64,000 nt of DNA from Dysgonomonas sp. UBA7710. GTDB lineage: Bacteria > Bacteroidota > Bacteroidia > Bacteroidales > Dysgonomonadaceae. Made by a program: the position numbers and the translations under genes. Shown here piece by piece: positions 1 to 8,585 of the stretch. How positions within the stretch are numbered: the stretch's first letter is position 1; the number at the start of each line of letters is the position of its first letter. The stretch spans positions 62,001-126,000 of the forward strand of contig NZ_DLFW01000023.1 of NCBI RefSeq assembly GCF_002482385.1, given 5' to 3'. Under the pieces are notes generated by a model. The model did not search any database and had not been told where the DNA came from. It saw nothing but the letters and a program-made list of their open reading frames with translations.

Positions 1-1
1 G

Positions 2-646
2 ACTTATACTGTTCGTATCAACGACCAGTGCGGAAATGCATTTGAGCAGCAGATAACTATATCTAATCTTCAGACTGCAAAAATAGTATATGCGAGTACG
101 AACCCTGTTTGTACAGGCGGGACGATACAGCTCAAATGTATCACTTTGGGAAATACCGATTATACATGGACAGGGCCTAACGGTTTCACATCCGATTTAC
201 AGAACCCGGCTATTAATAATGTACAGACTAATATGACGGGTTGGTACAAAGTATCGGTTACGCCGGAGTATTGCGGTATAGAGAAACTGGATAGTGTATA
301 CGTTACAGTGACACCACCTTTGGTACCAACACCGGGTACTGCAGACCAGACCGTAGAGGTATGCGTGCGTGAACAAACAACCTTAACGGCTGATGTGACA
401 GGTGGGGAAGGATTCTATACTTACCAATGGCAATCAAGTACAAACGGTACGTCATGGTCTAATATAGCAGGAGCTACAAGCACTTCTTATGTGCCTCCCG
501 TTCAGATAAAATCGGGAGTATATTACTACCGTAGGGTGACCACAGATACTACATGCGGTATAGTTTACAATCTGGTAACACTAAATGTAAAAGCCTGTTA
601 TATCCTTGTGAATCCGAATATCAGGACACGGGCAGGGAATAGATGA
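2..646 (+). CDS. Ig-like/PKD-type repeat surface protein, 3' part
   Basis: The frame is open from the left edge, so this is the C-terminal ~214 residues of a larger protein. It shows two or more beta-sandwich repeats with paired cysteines and the pattern YTWTGPNGF ... GWYKVSVT, followed by YQWQSSTNGTSWSNI ... YYYRRVT, as in immunoglobulin/PKD-like modules of large Bacteroidota surface or adhesin proteins. It ends CYILVNPNIRTRAGNR. I see no type IX secretion C-terminal domain and no LPxTG-type anchor. A strong terminator follows 23 bp after the stop. Function beyond a probable extracellular adhesive or structural role cannot be given. Confidence 0.7.
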   Translation, partial: TYTVRINDQCGNAFEQQITISNLQTAKIVYASTNPVCTGGTIQLKCITLGNTDYTWTGPNGFTSDLQNPAINNVQTNMTGWYKVSVTPEYCGIEKLDSVYVTVTPPLVPTPGTADQTVEVCVREQTTLTADVTGGEGFYTYQWQSSTNGTSWSNIAGATSTSYVPPVQIKSGVYYYRRVTTDTTCGIVYNLVTLNVKACYILVNPNIRTRAGNR

Positions 647-668
647 TACATCTCATGAATAAATACGA

Positions 669-710
669 AAAGGGGGGGACTTATTGCAAGTCCCCCCCTT
701 TATTATTTAT
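669..710 (+). terminator. rho-independent terminator after the repeat protein
   Basis: A 14-bp perfect stem with seven G:C pairs in the middle (669-682 with 688-701), a 5-nt loop and a T-rich tail on the plus strand. The minus-strand gene at 732 ends just beyond it, so it may act in both directions. Confidence 0.85.
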
Positions 711-731
711 TTAACGGGGTATAACGATATA

Positions 732-962
732 TTAATAATAATTTTCAGGAAATATGGCACTAAGTTCAATATATATAGACCCGTCTCTATCACTGATGTG
801 AACTTTATTCTCTCTGGACAGCCATCCGATAGCAAGGAGTATCAACGAATCTTTGTAATGCGTATAATCTCCGATTTGTCTTACTGAAAGACTACCTTTT
901 GTTGACAGGAGACGCCAGATATTACCGGCGTTTGTTCCAATAGCATTATCCGTCATAGCCAT
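732..962 (-). CDS. small winged-helix protein, DUF2582-like
   Basis: About 76 residues from the Met-Ala-Met start. The core IGTNAGNIWRLL ... GSLSVRQIG ... LILLAIGWLSRENKV ... IYIEL follows the pattern of the Bacteroidota winged-helix family PF10771 (DUF2582), where one helix-turn-helix and a beta wing make up the whole protein. The open frame runs upstream to 1199, but those 79 extra residues look like untranslated sequence and do not fit the family, so I place the start at 962 (956 is also possible). Role unknown; DNA binding is inferred from the fold. Confidence 0.65.
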   Translation of the reverse strand: MAMTDNAIGTNAGNIWRLLSTKGSLSVRQIGDYTHYKDSLILLAIGWLSRENKVHISDRDGSIYIELSAIFPENYY

Positions 963-1401
963 AAGTTTAAAATGATTAAAAATCAATCGAAAAACTCTAT
1001 ATTGAAATAGAGGAGTAAGTAGTATTCCGGATAAACAATCCGTCACAAGGGCCTTTAAATACAAGTATAAGAATTTGTCCGTTACCGGTTGCCGGATATG
1101 GCGGACATGCGCGTTTCCTTCTACCCTTAAAGTTAAGAACATTTTCCTGTAATTCCAATAAATATAATCAAATTTTATAGATAATTTATTATATTTCATA
1201 TCATTCCATGTTTTTTAGCACAGCGGATAACGATAAATGTAACTATTTTGTCAAATATCGCTATCAACTTTCAAAAACTTTATCTATAAGTAAAAAACCA
1301 ATTTTACTTATATGAAAACGAGCATGAATAACAATTCACCAAAGTACATGATAATTTTGTTATGCGCGTTTCCATACATCCATTAAAAACAAAATTATCG
1401 T
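963..1401. other. intergenic region, no gene seen
   Basis: AT-rich DNA between the divergent winged-helix and terminase genes. It probably holds both promoters. I could not find a clean TAnnTTTG box on either strand, and no supported reading frame lies here. Confidence 0.5.
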
Positions 1402-2571
1402 ATGAAAACTACCTCCGTATTTAAGCGCAACCTCGAAGGAATAAACGAAAGGAACCGCTATATCGTAAACAAAGGCTCGACCCGTTCGTCGAAGACTTAC
1501 AGTATCCTGCAACTGCTGCATGCCATTGCTTCGCATTCCGAAGCACCGAGGATTATATCGGTGGTTTCCGAATCTATGCCCCATCTGAAAAGGGGTTGTA
1601 TCCGTGATTTCATGGATATGCTTCAGCGGGAAAGTATGTGGGAACAGAAAAACTGGAATGCCACGGATAAGATTTACAAGGTGAATAATTCTATTATTGA
1701 ATTCTTTTCAGCCGATAATCCGGGTAAGGTACACGGCCCTTCGCGCGATATACTCTACATCAACGAGTGCATCAATATCGAATATGAGGTGTACCGCCAA
1801 CTGGCGATCCGCACGACCGAATATATTATTCTCGACTGCAATCCCTGCTTCGAATTCTGGCTCGATGAAAAGGTGCTTGTCCTGCCCGAAGCCAAACTGA
1901 TACACTCTACTTATCGCGACAATGAATTTCTCTCATGTGCGCAGGTCAGGGAAATAGAATCGAACCGGGATGACGAAGACTGGTGGCGGGTCTACGGTGA
2001 AGGGCAGACCGGAGTCCGGCAGGGCGTGATTGTCCGCAACTGGGATATCGTGCAGTCTATGCCCGAAGTGTATAAGAAACGTTGGCTGGGAATCGATTTC
2101 GGCTTTACCAACGACCCTACGGCGATAGTGGATATACGCCTTGCGAGCGGAGAACTCTGGATAGACGAACTACTGTATGCCAAAGGCTACGACAACCTTA
2201 TGATTGCCGGGCATCTAAGCATGTTGGGTGTCCCACGCGATACACCTGTTATTGCCGATAGTGCCGAACCTAAGAGCATCAGGGAGATAAGTGCGAAAGG
2301 CTGGAAAGTGGAAGCTGCACAAAAGGGGAAAGACAGTATCAATTCAGGTATTTCTGTTCTGAACAGGTACAGAAAGCATGTGACCAACCGGAGCGTGAAT
2401 ATCATAACTGAATACCGCAACTATTGTTGGAAAACGGATGAATTCGGCAATGTAACAAATACGCCTGTAGACAAGTATAACCACTCTATTGATGCACAGC
2501 GTTATGTATGCATGAATAAGCTATTGGAGAAGGGTGCCGGATTGAATTATTCGGTGATAAGGGGGAAATAA
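1402..2571 (+). CDS. phage terminase large subunit (PBSX type)
   Basis: The packaging ATPase-nuclease of tailed phages, 389 aa. The Walker A loop is at residues 25-32 (GSTRSSKT) and Walker B with catalytic Glu at 116-122 (DILYINE). The RNase H-like nuclease domain starts at Asp232 (GIDFGFTNDPTA), with further acidic positions at Asp286 (ADSAEPK) and near residue 370 (HSIDAQRY). Motifs and length fit the Terminase_3/PBSX family, and nothing suggests truncation. No small terminase subunit, portal or capsid gene lies beside it; the next gene is the 877-aa protein. It therefore looks like an orphan or remnant of a prophage or phage-derived particle locus. Confidence 0.88.
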   Translation: MKTTSVFKRNLEGINERNRYIVNKGSTRSSKTYSILQLLHAIASHSEAPRIISVVSESMPHLKRGCIRDFMDMLQRESMWEQKNWNATDKIYKVNNSIIEFFSADNPGKVHGPSRDILYINECINIEYEVYRQLAIRTTEYIILDCNPCFEFWLDEKVLVLPEAKLIHSTYRDNEFLSCAQVREIESNRDDEDWWRVYGEGQTGVRQGVIVRNWDIVQSMPEVYKKRWLGIDFGFTNDPTAIVDIRLASGELWIDELLYAKGYDNLMIAGHLSMLGVPRDTPVIADSAEPKSIREISAKGWKVEAAQKGKDSINSGISVLNRYRKHVTNRSVNIITEYRNYCWKTDEFGNVTNTPVDKYNHSIDAQRYVCMNKLLEKGAGLNYSVIRGK

Positions 2572-2572
2572 T

Positions 2573-2715
2573 TTTAATGTGCCGATGTGATAATGTGCCA
2601 ATGTGCCAATAAATTTCACAAATAAGGTAATTCTTAAATTATTTCATTGGCATATTAAATAGACTACATATTAAACAATTGGCACATTGGCATATTAATT
2701 TATTAGCACATTAAA
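2573..2715. repeat. word-repeat inverted repeat, GTGCCAAT family, copy 1
   Basis: The gap between the terminase and the 877-aa gene is an imperfect inverted repeat. The left arm has iterated GTGCCAAT words (2592-2610). The right arm has ATTGGCACATTGGCATATT at 2678-2696, complementary to the left arm with one mismatch. The outer arms TTTAATGTGC (2573-2582) and GCACATTAAA (2706-2715) also pair. The same words recur at 22634-22715 and in degenerate form near 29179-29212. Confidence 0.75.
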
Positions 2716-2724
2716 TTAGACATT

Positions 2725-5358
2725 ATGGCAAGTTTAGAACTCTACATCAACAAACAATTATGTGAGATAGAAAACCCGGAGAATTTTTCGATCTATCTCA
2801 AACGTCAATTACTGAATCCGGCGGAACTAAGCACTAAAGACGCGCAACGCTCATACGACATCAGCCTGCCTGCCACGGCTACCAATAACGCCATTTTCGG
2901 CTATACGAACACCGAGGAGGTGAAAGGAAAATTCTCGCAACTGTACGATGCGCAGCTGCTGGCGAACGGTACAAAGATTTTTGACGGCAAGTTCAAAATC
3001 AGCGAGATAGGAAAAGATTATTATAAGGGGAATCTGGGGATTCCGGCGGCCAAGACAGTGAAGGATATTTTCGGGGAGATGAAGATGAATCAGGCTGGGA
3101 AGTGGTTAGTGGATTTCACGAGAATAGAGGACGTTACAACATATAACACAAAAGAAAATTCGGAATGTATATTTCCATTTGTCCTTTATAGCTTGATGCC
3201 GAAAAGAGATACAAATAAAACTTATACTCCGAAAAACGTTTATGACGCATCTGTTGTATTTGGTTTGGAAAATTTTCCGCCGTCTGTTAATTGCCTGCAA
3301 ATGCTGGAACAAATATTTAAAAATTCAGGCTATTCACTTACAGGCAGTGCAATGACAGACGAAAGGCTGAAAAATCTGTATGTATCATATAAAAACCCTG
3401 AAAATTATGAAAAACTCTGGGGTATAGGAAGTTTGAAAATCTCAGGGACATGGGGTAATTATATGAACGGTGTAATAGATAATTATCATATAAATAATAC
3501 TGAAATACTAGGCATACCTCGGGGGTATATAACCGGAAATTTTTTCAATTCAAAAAATATAAGAAATCTGAAAAAAAGCGAATCAGGAACAAATATTTCA
3601 ATATCCAAAGAGGGTGATACTACTAATACAGTTTTTAAAATACCACAAACAGGCTTATATAAATTGTTTTTCAAAGCTGTTTATCGTGGTAAAACAGAGG
3701 GTTTGGAAGATCCGGCCGGTATGAGTATATTTCAGGGAAGTTTGGCAAACCCGATCTATGAAGCAAAGGTGTTAAGATACACGGATAGTGATTTTTTAGA
3801 TAGCCAGATGATTGATAATATCTATTGCTATAATAATATAAATCAAAATCTAGGCGATGCAAATAACATCTATCCTAAAGCTCATGCGGTAAACTTTGTC
3901 GACCCAAAGCAAAATCCGCATCTCATTTGCGGTCTGTCCTGGGGAGGGGAGGATGCTTCCATCGAGATTATAACTCCTTATGATAATCTGTTGGTTGGCA
4001 ATGGAAAATTCCATAATCCGATAGCAATAAGTGGGGGATTATCTTGGAGTTATGGTAATAAAGAAAATGATGTAAAAGAAAGGTTCTATTCCGCAGTAAA
4101 AAGTGATGGCTATTTTTCTCCAAATAATTTGGATACGCCTCGGAAATTTATTGTCGAATTGGAAGATATTCCCGCAGAAATGCGGACTCATACGACGAGG
4201 ACAGACGACTGGAATGGTACAGGGCAGGTTTCTCAAATAATTTGGCTGGAGAAAGATGAATGCATAACTATCGTATCCACATCAAGGCTGGCTGCACTAA
4301 AAGGAAGAACCGATGCGTGGTACAACCATGAAATAGACTTCGAATTGACGTTAGAGCCTTTCACTCCTTACCGCAACTGGCTGAAAATGGATGACAAAGG
4401 TTCTAGTACTGATTCAATGCACTGGACTGATAAAGCAGTTTTCGATGTTGGAAAAATGAATCTTATAAAACTACTGCCAAGCGCGATAAAAGTCAATGAC
4501 TGGATTGATAACTTTTGCAAAGCATTCAATCTTAATATCATAAATACAGGAGAAACTAATTTTGAGTTAAATGTAAAAAGCAGAAATATTATAACCCGTG
4601 CTACAAATATTATAGACCTCGACAAATGTGCGAATGTAAATCAAAGGTCGAACGAATCATTGAAACTGCCCTACCTGTACGATATTGGCTTTACAATAGA
4701 TACGAACGAAGAAGGCTATTACAGTACATTGAAGGAATATGTAAAAGACGAAAATGGGAATGAAGCGGACGAAAAAGCCATCAATTCGGGCATGACCGGA
4801 GGTGGAAAATATTATACCGGAAGTTCGGAAACTACAGCCATTACACAGACATCCACTTTTTCTTACTGCTGGTACAAAGACTTGTTTGCCAACGAGGAGA
4901 ATGCTAAGCAGGGAATAAACCCAATTGTCAGTATACCTGTTATTATGGAGCATGAAGCATGGGAAAAAGATTACGATTATGCAGATATGATGGATAAGTA
5001 TTATTCTGATAAAGCGCAACGTTTTTGGTATAAATCGGGGTTATTTGATATACCCATAGAAGGAACACCTTTAAAGTTTGCCCTTGTATCAAACTCCTAT
5101 ACCAATAGAGATAAAAAGCTGTTTCTCAATTACGAAAACGAGGCTGATTCTATTCTCAATGAGTATTTCTTATTGCTACTAAACTCAGAAAACAACTACA
5201 CTATTGTAGATTGCATGCTTTCACCAGATGAATATAATAACCTGAAAACATCTTTGGTGAATTTTAACGGAGATTTATACAATGTCGCTGAAATAGATGG
5301 TTACGACCCTCTGGAAAAGAAAAGAGGAAAATTAAAATTAATTCGAAAGATAATTTAA
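2725..5358 (+). CDS. large phage-tail-like protein
   Basis: 877 aa with no signal peptide and no enzyme motif that I recognise. The N-terminal ~130 residues (LYINKQLCEI ... NPAELSTKDAQRSYDISLP ... ANGTKIFDGKFKISEIGKD ... KTVKDIFGE) resemble the start of structural or tail-associated proteins in Bacteroidales prophages; this is from memory of the pattern and not a domain hit. The rest is rich in Tyr, Asn and beta-prone sequence, as in phage adhesion or baseplate proteins. It lies 153 bp after the terminase on the same strand, which supports a phage origin. Its last codons overlap a terminator shared with the convergent lipoprotein gene. Confidence 0.55.
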   Translation: MASLELYINKQLCEIENPENFSIYLKRQLLNPAELSTKDAQRSYDISLPATATNNAIFGYTNTEEVKGKFSQLYDAQLLANGTKIFDGKFKISEIGKDYYKGNLGIPAAKTVKDIFGEMKMNQAGKWLVDFTRIEDVTTYNTKENSECIFPFVLYSLMPKRDTNKTYTPKNVYDASVVFGLENFPPSVNCLQMLEQIFKNSGYSLTGSAMTDERLKNLYVSYKNPENYEKLWGIGSLKISGTWGNYMNGVIDNYHINNTEILGIPRGYITGNFFNSKNIRNLKKSESGTNISISKEGDTTNTVFKIPQTGLYKLFFKAVYRGKTEGLEDPAGMSIFQGSLANPIYEAKVLRYTDSDFLDSQMIDNIYCYNNINQNLGDANNIYPKAHAVNFVDPKQNPHLICGLSWGGEDASIEIITPYDNLLVGNGKFHNPIAISGGLSWSYGNKENDVKERFYSAVKSDGYFSPNNLDTPRKFIVELEDIPAEMRTHTTRTDDWNGTGQVSQIIWLEKDECITIVSTSRLAALKGRTDAWYNHEIDFELTLEPFTPYRNWLKMDDKGSSTDSMHWTDKAVFDVGKMNLIKLLPSAIKVNDWIDNFCKAFNLNIINTGETNFELNVKSRNIITRATNIIDLDKCANVNQRSNESLKLPYLYDIGFTIDTNEEGYYSTLKEYVKDENGNEADEKAINSGMTGGGKYYTGSSETTAITQTSTFSYCWYKDLFANEENAKQGINPIVSIPVIMEHEAWEKDYDYADMMDKYYSDKAQRFWYKSGLFDIPIEGTPLKFALVSNSYTNRDKKLFLNYENEADSILNEYFLLLLNSENNYTIVDCMLSPDEYNNLKTSLVNFNGDLYNVAEIDGYDPLEKKRGKLKLIRKII

Positions 5359-5377
5359 AAGGGGATTTTCCCCTTTT
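5357..5377. terminator. bidirectional terminator between convergent genes
   Basis: Perfect stem AAAAGGGG (5357-5364) and CCCCTTTT (5370-5373 plus 5374-5377) with loop ATTTT, T-rich on both sides. It overlaps the stop codons of both convergent genes. Confidence 0.8.
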
Positions 5378-5813
5378 ATTCTTTTACTCGAATATATGTA
5401 CTCCAGCCTTCTGTAACTTCAATGCCACCTTGCGTTTGCGACACTAAATATAGTTTATCGTCTTTTGTTTCGTATTTATACATAGTTGCAACATCATGTC
5501 TATAAGCCTTATCATTTATAATGTATGTCATACCTGTACCAGAGGTAAGGTGTTGTCCGTTAGGAAAAAAAGTGACAATGTAGGTTCTAAAATCATTAGA
5601 GAAATATAATCCATATTCATCATTATTGTCACCTCTCCACAATCCCTCTATCGGATTATATCCCTCCGGCTTATAATTCTTATCGTTCGGGTCATTCCAG
5701 TCACCATTCCATACAAATTTTTCGGGTTCCGGCTCCGGCTCATCATCCCCGCCACAGGAAACGAATCCCATGCACAACGAGCAAATAAATAAAAAATACA
5801 GGAGTTTCTTCAT
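5376..5813 (-). CDS. small lipoprotein
   Basis: 145 aa with a type II signal peptide. The lipobox Cys is residue 20 (GFVSC), followed by GGDDE and a Pro-Glu spacer (EPEPEPE); an acidic stretch straight after the Cys is typical of surface-exported Bacteroidota lipoproteins. The mature part (NPIEGLWRGDNND ... YGLYFSNDFRTYIVTF) resembles small lipocalin-like beta proteins, but I cannot name a family. It has its own TATCTTTG box at 5842-5849. Confidence 0.75.
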   Translation of the reverse strand: MKKLLYFLFICSLCMGFVSCGGDDEPEPEPEKFVWNGDWNDPNDKNYKPEGYNPIEGLWRGDNNDEYGLYFSNDFRTYIVTFFPNGQHLTSGTGMTYIINDKAYRHDVATMYKYETKDDKLYLVSQTQGGIEVTEGWSTYIRVKE

Positions 5814-5841
5814 CGCTTTTAGGATATAGTTTTGTTAAAGG

Positions 5842-5849
5842 CAAAGATA
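5842..5849 (-). promoter_or_regulatory. -7 promoter box TATCTTTG of the lipoprotein gene
   Basis: On the minus strand the box reads TATCTTTG, an exact TAnnTTTG match, about 29 bp before the start codon. A TTG lies about 21 bp further upstream (5871-5876), where the -33 element is expected. Confidence 0.6.
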
Positions 5850-5972
5850 GTTAAATTAGTTAAGAATTAACAATTGAAAACGAAGAATTTATATATTATG
5901 AAAACACGATGCTCTCCGAAAAGGGCAGAAAATATGAGCAACAAAAATGACAGATGGAAAAATGTGTAAAAA

Positions 5973-5995
5973 GTGTCAGATTTGTCAAGTTTTAG
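5973..5995 (+). repeat. TGTCAG-word repeat, degenerate copy
   Basis: This reads GTGTCAGATTTGTCAAGTTT and then TAG. It matches the iterated TGTCAG words at 29413-29440, 29561-29588 and, inverted, 54065-54088. No gene lies in 5814-6113. Confidence 0.55.
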
Positions 5996-6113
5996 TAAAT
6001 AATCTTTAAGAGGCAGCACGAATCGAACTACCCGCTTGTTTATAATATTGATAAGGCGTACCGATTACTAAGCGAAAATTTGTAACTTGCAACTCTAAAT
6101 TTGTAAATAAAGT

Positions 6114-6711
6114 GAATCAGTAGTTGAAATAATTTGTTTTTTTTTAATCATATAAGCGTTCTTTGTGAAAATTTTTATCTTTCAGCTCATCTCTGCCGCG
6201 CCCTCCCGGGCTTGTCCTTTCTTTTGGCATTGCCCAAAAGGAAGCAAAAGGCTAGCGCTTCGTTCCTCGGCGACCCACAATCGGTTTGCCAACTGAAAGT
6301 GACGAATGGGCTATCGCCCCGTCACTTTCTACGCCGGCTGCACCGTGTGGGTACCCCGCCTGCGTCGCTAATGCGCGGGGGCGGACGCCATAGTGAGGGC
6401 AGAGCCCTCAAGCTCAATATGCGCTAACCTTATAGTGCGTCAGCCTGCGCCGTTAGCTTCATGGACGGGGTACCCGTAGGATTAAAAGACGAAAAAAACG
6501 GAAACGTGTTTGAGCTGATCGGTTGATTCGGATTATACAATCTTTCCAGCGAGTTTTTCCGTTTCGTCTTTTTGTCCGTTACGGGTCGGCCTATGAAGCG
6601 GGGCGCTAAAGCGTTTTTGGTTCCTTTTGCGGCTTTAGGCAAAAGGAACACAAGCAATCTCTGATTGCGCGTAGCTGAAAAAAACGAACAAATTATTTCA
6701 ACTACTGATTC
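6114..6711. mobile_element. ~600-bp GC-rich structured element with 25-bp terminal inverted repeats
   Basis: The ends 6114-6138 and 6687-6711 are perfect 25-bp inverted repeats. The interior is much more GC-rich than its surroundings and full of hairpins. One, 6295-6330, pairs GAAAGTGACG with CGTCACTTTC and also GGGC with GCCC. Another pairs the GACGAAAAAAACGGAAA region near 6489-6505 with the TTTTTCCGTTTCGTC region near 6554-6570. Beside the ends, a CTTTTGGCATTGCCCAAAAG-type block on the left has an imperfect inverted partner on the right (CTTTTGCGGCTTTAGGCAAAAG). It has two open frames (6134-6427, 6430-6657), but these follow the hairpins and show no protein-like composition. I read it as a non-coding, MITE-like or structured-RNA element. 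An 18-bp copy of the right end recurs near 54407-54424. Confidence 0.65.
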
Positions 6712-6731
6712 GCATAAATAATTAAGTAAGT

Positions 6732-7205
6732 ATGGGACTATTTGATTTCTTCAGGAAGAAAAAACAAGTGACAGAAGTGACAGATGAGGATCGCAGGCAG
6801 TTTGCTGAGGATATGCAGGCAAATGCAAATGCTCTGGTTAATCAATTTAAGGATGTTGCTTTGCTCGATTTCAGCGTGGATAGTCTTCAGTTGCTGGATG
6901 AGATAATGGAAGAGAATACTTCGTTTTATAAACGGGGCGATAATGAGACTAAGCGAATAATGATTATAAAGATAGGCGCGTATATATTTGAAGTTGCCCG
7001 CCAGAATTTTGGAGGCCAATATTATTGGTACGACAAACTGGATCAGCCTGTATTAGTCACCGGACAGCCCGAATTTGAAATGTCTCTGCTTGCATATGAG
7101 AAGGTAAAGGGACGTTTCGAGAATGGTAGTGAAGACAATATCCCGTTTTTCTTTGCGGGGTATGTTGAGGGAGTGAAGGAGAAGAAAAACGCCATGATAG
7201 TTTAG
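6732..7205 (+). CDS. uncharacterised cytosolic protein
   Basis: 157 aa with no signal peptide. It opens MGLFDFFRKKK, a common amphipathic N-terminus, and contains IGAYIFEVARQNFGG ... LDQPVLVTGQPEFEM ... AYEKVKGRFENGSEDNIPFFFAGY. The order GAY-EV-GG ... P-L ... K-V..R..NG.ED recalls a family of small, often immunity- or stress-associated proteins of unknown function that I cannot name with certainty. It starts 21 bp after the structured element, so its promoter may lie in the element's right end. Confidence 0.6.
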   Translation: MGLFDFFRKKKQVTEVTDEDRRQFAEDMQANANALVNQFKDVALLDFSVDSLQLLDEIMEENTSFYKRGDNETKRIMIIKIGAYIFEVARQNFGGQYYWYDKLDQPVLVTGQPEFEMSLLAYEKVKGRFENGSEDNIPFFFAGYVEGVKEKKNAMIV

Positions 7206-7905
7206 TTTTTATTGTAAAATAAATAGTTTAATATTAAGTGCAGTCTATGAGTTTTTTAACATAAAATGCAAACTTTATTTTCTCTTTTTTTATACAAATC
7301 CTCTTAAAAAAGAAGCCGGGATTATCTTGTTTTTTCTCTTTTGTTGATGTATCGTATATTTTGTTGCCTGATTCTATAAGAGGTATATTAATAAGGATCT
7401 TTTTGTTTTTCGATTATCGAAACTGTTCCTGTTTGATTTATCTAAAAACGATAAATTGGTGCTTTGGGATTTTTAATATTCCAGGATTCGAAATGAATAA
7501 TACTTCCATCTCTTAAATAAGAAACAATCTGGCCTTAAAATACTCATAAATAGGTCTCCTTTTCCCATCTGGTTGTATTACTTTTATCTATGTAGAATGA
7601 ATGATGTTTATGACCGTTTGAAATAACGGACTGGATATTGGACACATTTGATTTATAATAAATATACAGGTTTATAAGAGTATATCTGTTTGATGGAGTT
7701 TAAATGCCCAATATAAATAATAGTTTTATAAATTTTATTAGCACAAATTTAGATTTTTTTTATAATAAGGAAGAACCGCAAGTTTTGTGTAGTTTGTGAA
7801 GCGTGAAGCCATGTGAGCTGTGAAGTTCGCATGGTTTTGCATGTCTCCATGCCGGTTAATGTAATGTATCCTCCGGGCTATAAACATTGAAGGCCAAGGG
7901 ATTAA
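7206..7905. other. 700-bp AT-rich intergenic region, no gene seen
   Basis: No supported reading frame, RNA gene or clear repeat. The composition is more AT-rich than the neighbours up to ~7780. The last 130 bp are less AT-rich and contain a GTGAAG word repeated four times (7797-7830). It could be decayed coding sequence. Confidence 0.4.
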
Positions 7906-8448
7906 TCAGTCATTTTGCAATATTATTTTTTTTTGTAGGGCAAAGGTCGCTACATCGGGAGGAATGCTGTATACGGTAAGATCGATGGATAATGAATCTT
8001 TGCCATCTACAGGGATGTCGCAATTGTCGATAATGGCATATTCTTTTCTTATCACGTCCATATCTCTGTTATAAAAAGCTGTTACCGAGTTAAAAATGCT
8101 GTCATTATTTACGGTTATCTTTACCTGAAAGGCAATGGTCTTTTCATCTTCGTCAAAGTAGTAAACGAAGGTAGTATCACTTGTCTTATTATTTCGGGTG
8201 TATGTTTCTGAAGCTTTAGCCAAACTATTGGAATTATCATGGAATAATTGATAATAGCAGTTAATGTCTTGGTGCTCATTTAGTACGGCAACAAAATGAG
8301 ATGGATATCCTCCTTTGGCTATAATACTGTCAATAGCCTGTCTTCGGTTTTTTAAGCGAAAAGCGATATCCGGTTCGGGTAATGAACATGAGAAAAAGAT
8401 GCTTGTAATAAAAACGGCCAGTAGAAAAAGGAAGTTAATAGCTCTCAT
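7906..8448 (-). CDS. hypothetical lipoprotein
   Basis: 180 aa with a type II signal peptide; the lipobox Cys is residue 21 (SIFFSC). The mature part has no motif I can assign (RRQAIDSIIAKGGYPSHFVAVL ... YYFDEDEKTIAFQVKITVNNDSIF). A TACCTTTG -7 box sits about 33 bp upstream. It is divergent from the pyridoxamine kinase. Confidence 0.7.
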   Translation of the reverse strand: MRAINFLFLLAVFITSIFFSCSLPEPDIAFRLKNRRQAIDSIIAKGGYPSHFVAVLNEHQDINCYYQLFHDNSNSLAKASETYTRNNKTSDTTFVYYFDEDEKTIAFQVKITVNNDSIFNSVTAFYNRDMDVIRKEYAIIDNCDIPVDGKDSLSIDLTVYSIPPDVATFALQKKIILQND

Positions 8449-8480
8449 TAGTGTAAGTTTTTCTGGTGTGTGTTTGTATA

Positions 8481-8488
8481 CAAAGGTA
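8481..8488 (-). promoter_or_regulatory. -7 box TACCTTTG of the hypothetical lipoprotein
   Basis: Exact TAnnTTTG match on the minus strand, 32 bp before the start codon. No clear -33 element is visible. Confidence 0.45.
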
Positions 8489-8533
8489 TAATTCTTTTTG
8501 TAAATAAAGAAGTAATTCTCGGACTCAATGAGT

Positions 8534-8541
8534 TATATTTG
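8534..8541 (+). promoter_or_regulatory. -7 box TATATTTG of pdxY
   Basis: Exact TAnnTTTG match 44 bp upstream of the kinase start, in the short gap between divergent genes. Confidence 0.45.
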
Positions 8542-8585
8542 TATTTTGCTTATCGTGTTATTAATAAAGTTAGTCATATAACCAT

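Noticed and set aside
684..887. 67-aa plus-strand frame opposite the winged-helix gene
   Set aside because: It overlaps the terminator and is antisense to the better supported DUF2582-like gene, with no recognisable features.
6009..6060. tRNA-like stretch (CGAATCGAAC on plus, GTTCGATTCG on minus) that could be a tRNA 3' end or attachment-site remnant
   Set aside because: No matching T-arm or acceptor stem pairs around it and no anticodon arm is visible. No second copy of the sequence was seen to suggest attL/attR.
6134..6657. Two open frames (97 aa on plus, 75 aa on minus) inside the GC-rich element
   Set aside because: They follow the hairpins and inverted repeats of the element, have no protein-like domain pattern, and contain low-complexity, Arg/Pro/Ser-rich sequence typical of translated non-coding GC-rich DNA.
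1..6731. Intact prophage at the left end
   Set aside because: Only a terminase and one tail-like protein are present; portal, capsid, integrase, replication and lysis genes are missing from the visible sequence.
8449..8585. Riboswitch upstream of the pyridoxamine kinase
   Set aside because: The leader from the -7 box to the ATG is only ~40 nt and shows no conserved aptamer fold; B6-gene riboswitches of this kind are not known to me.
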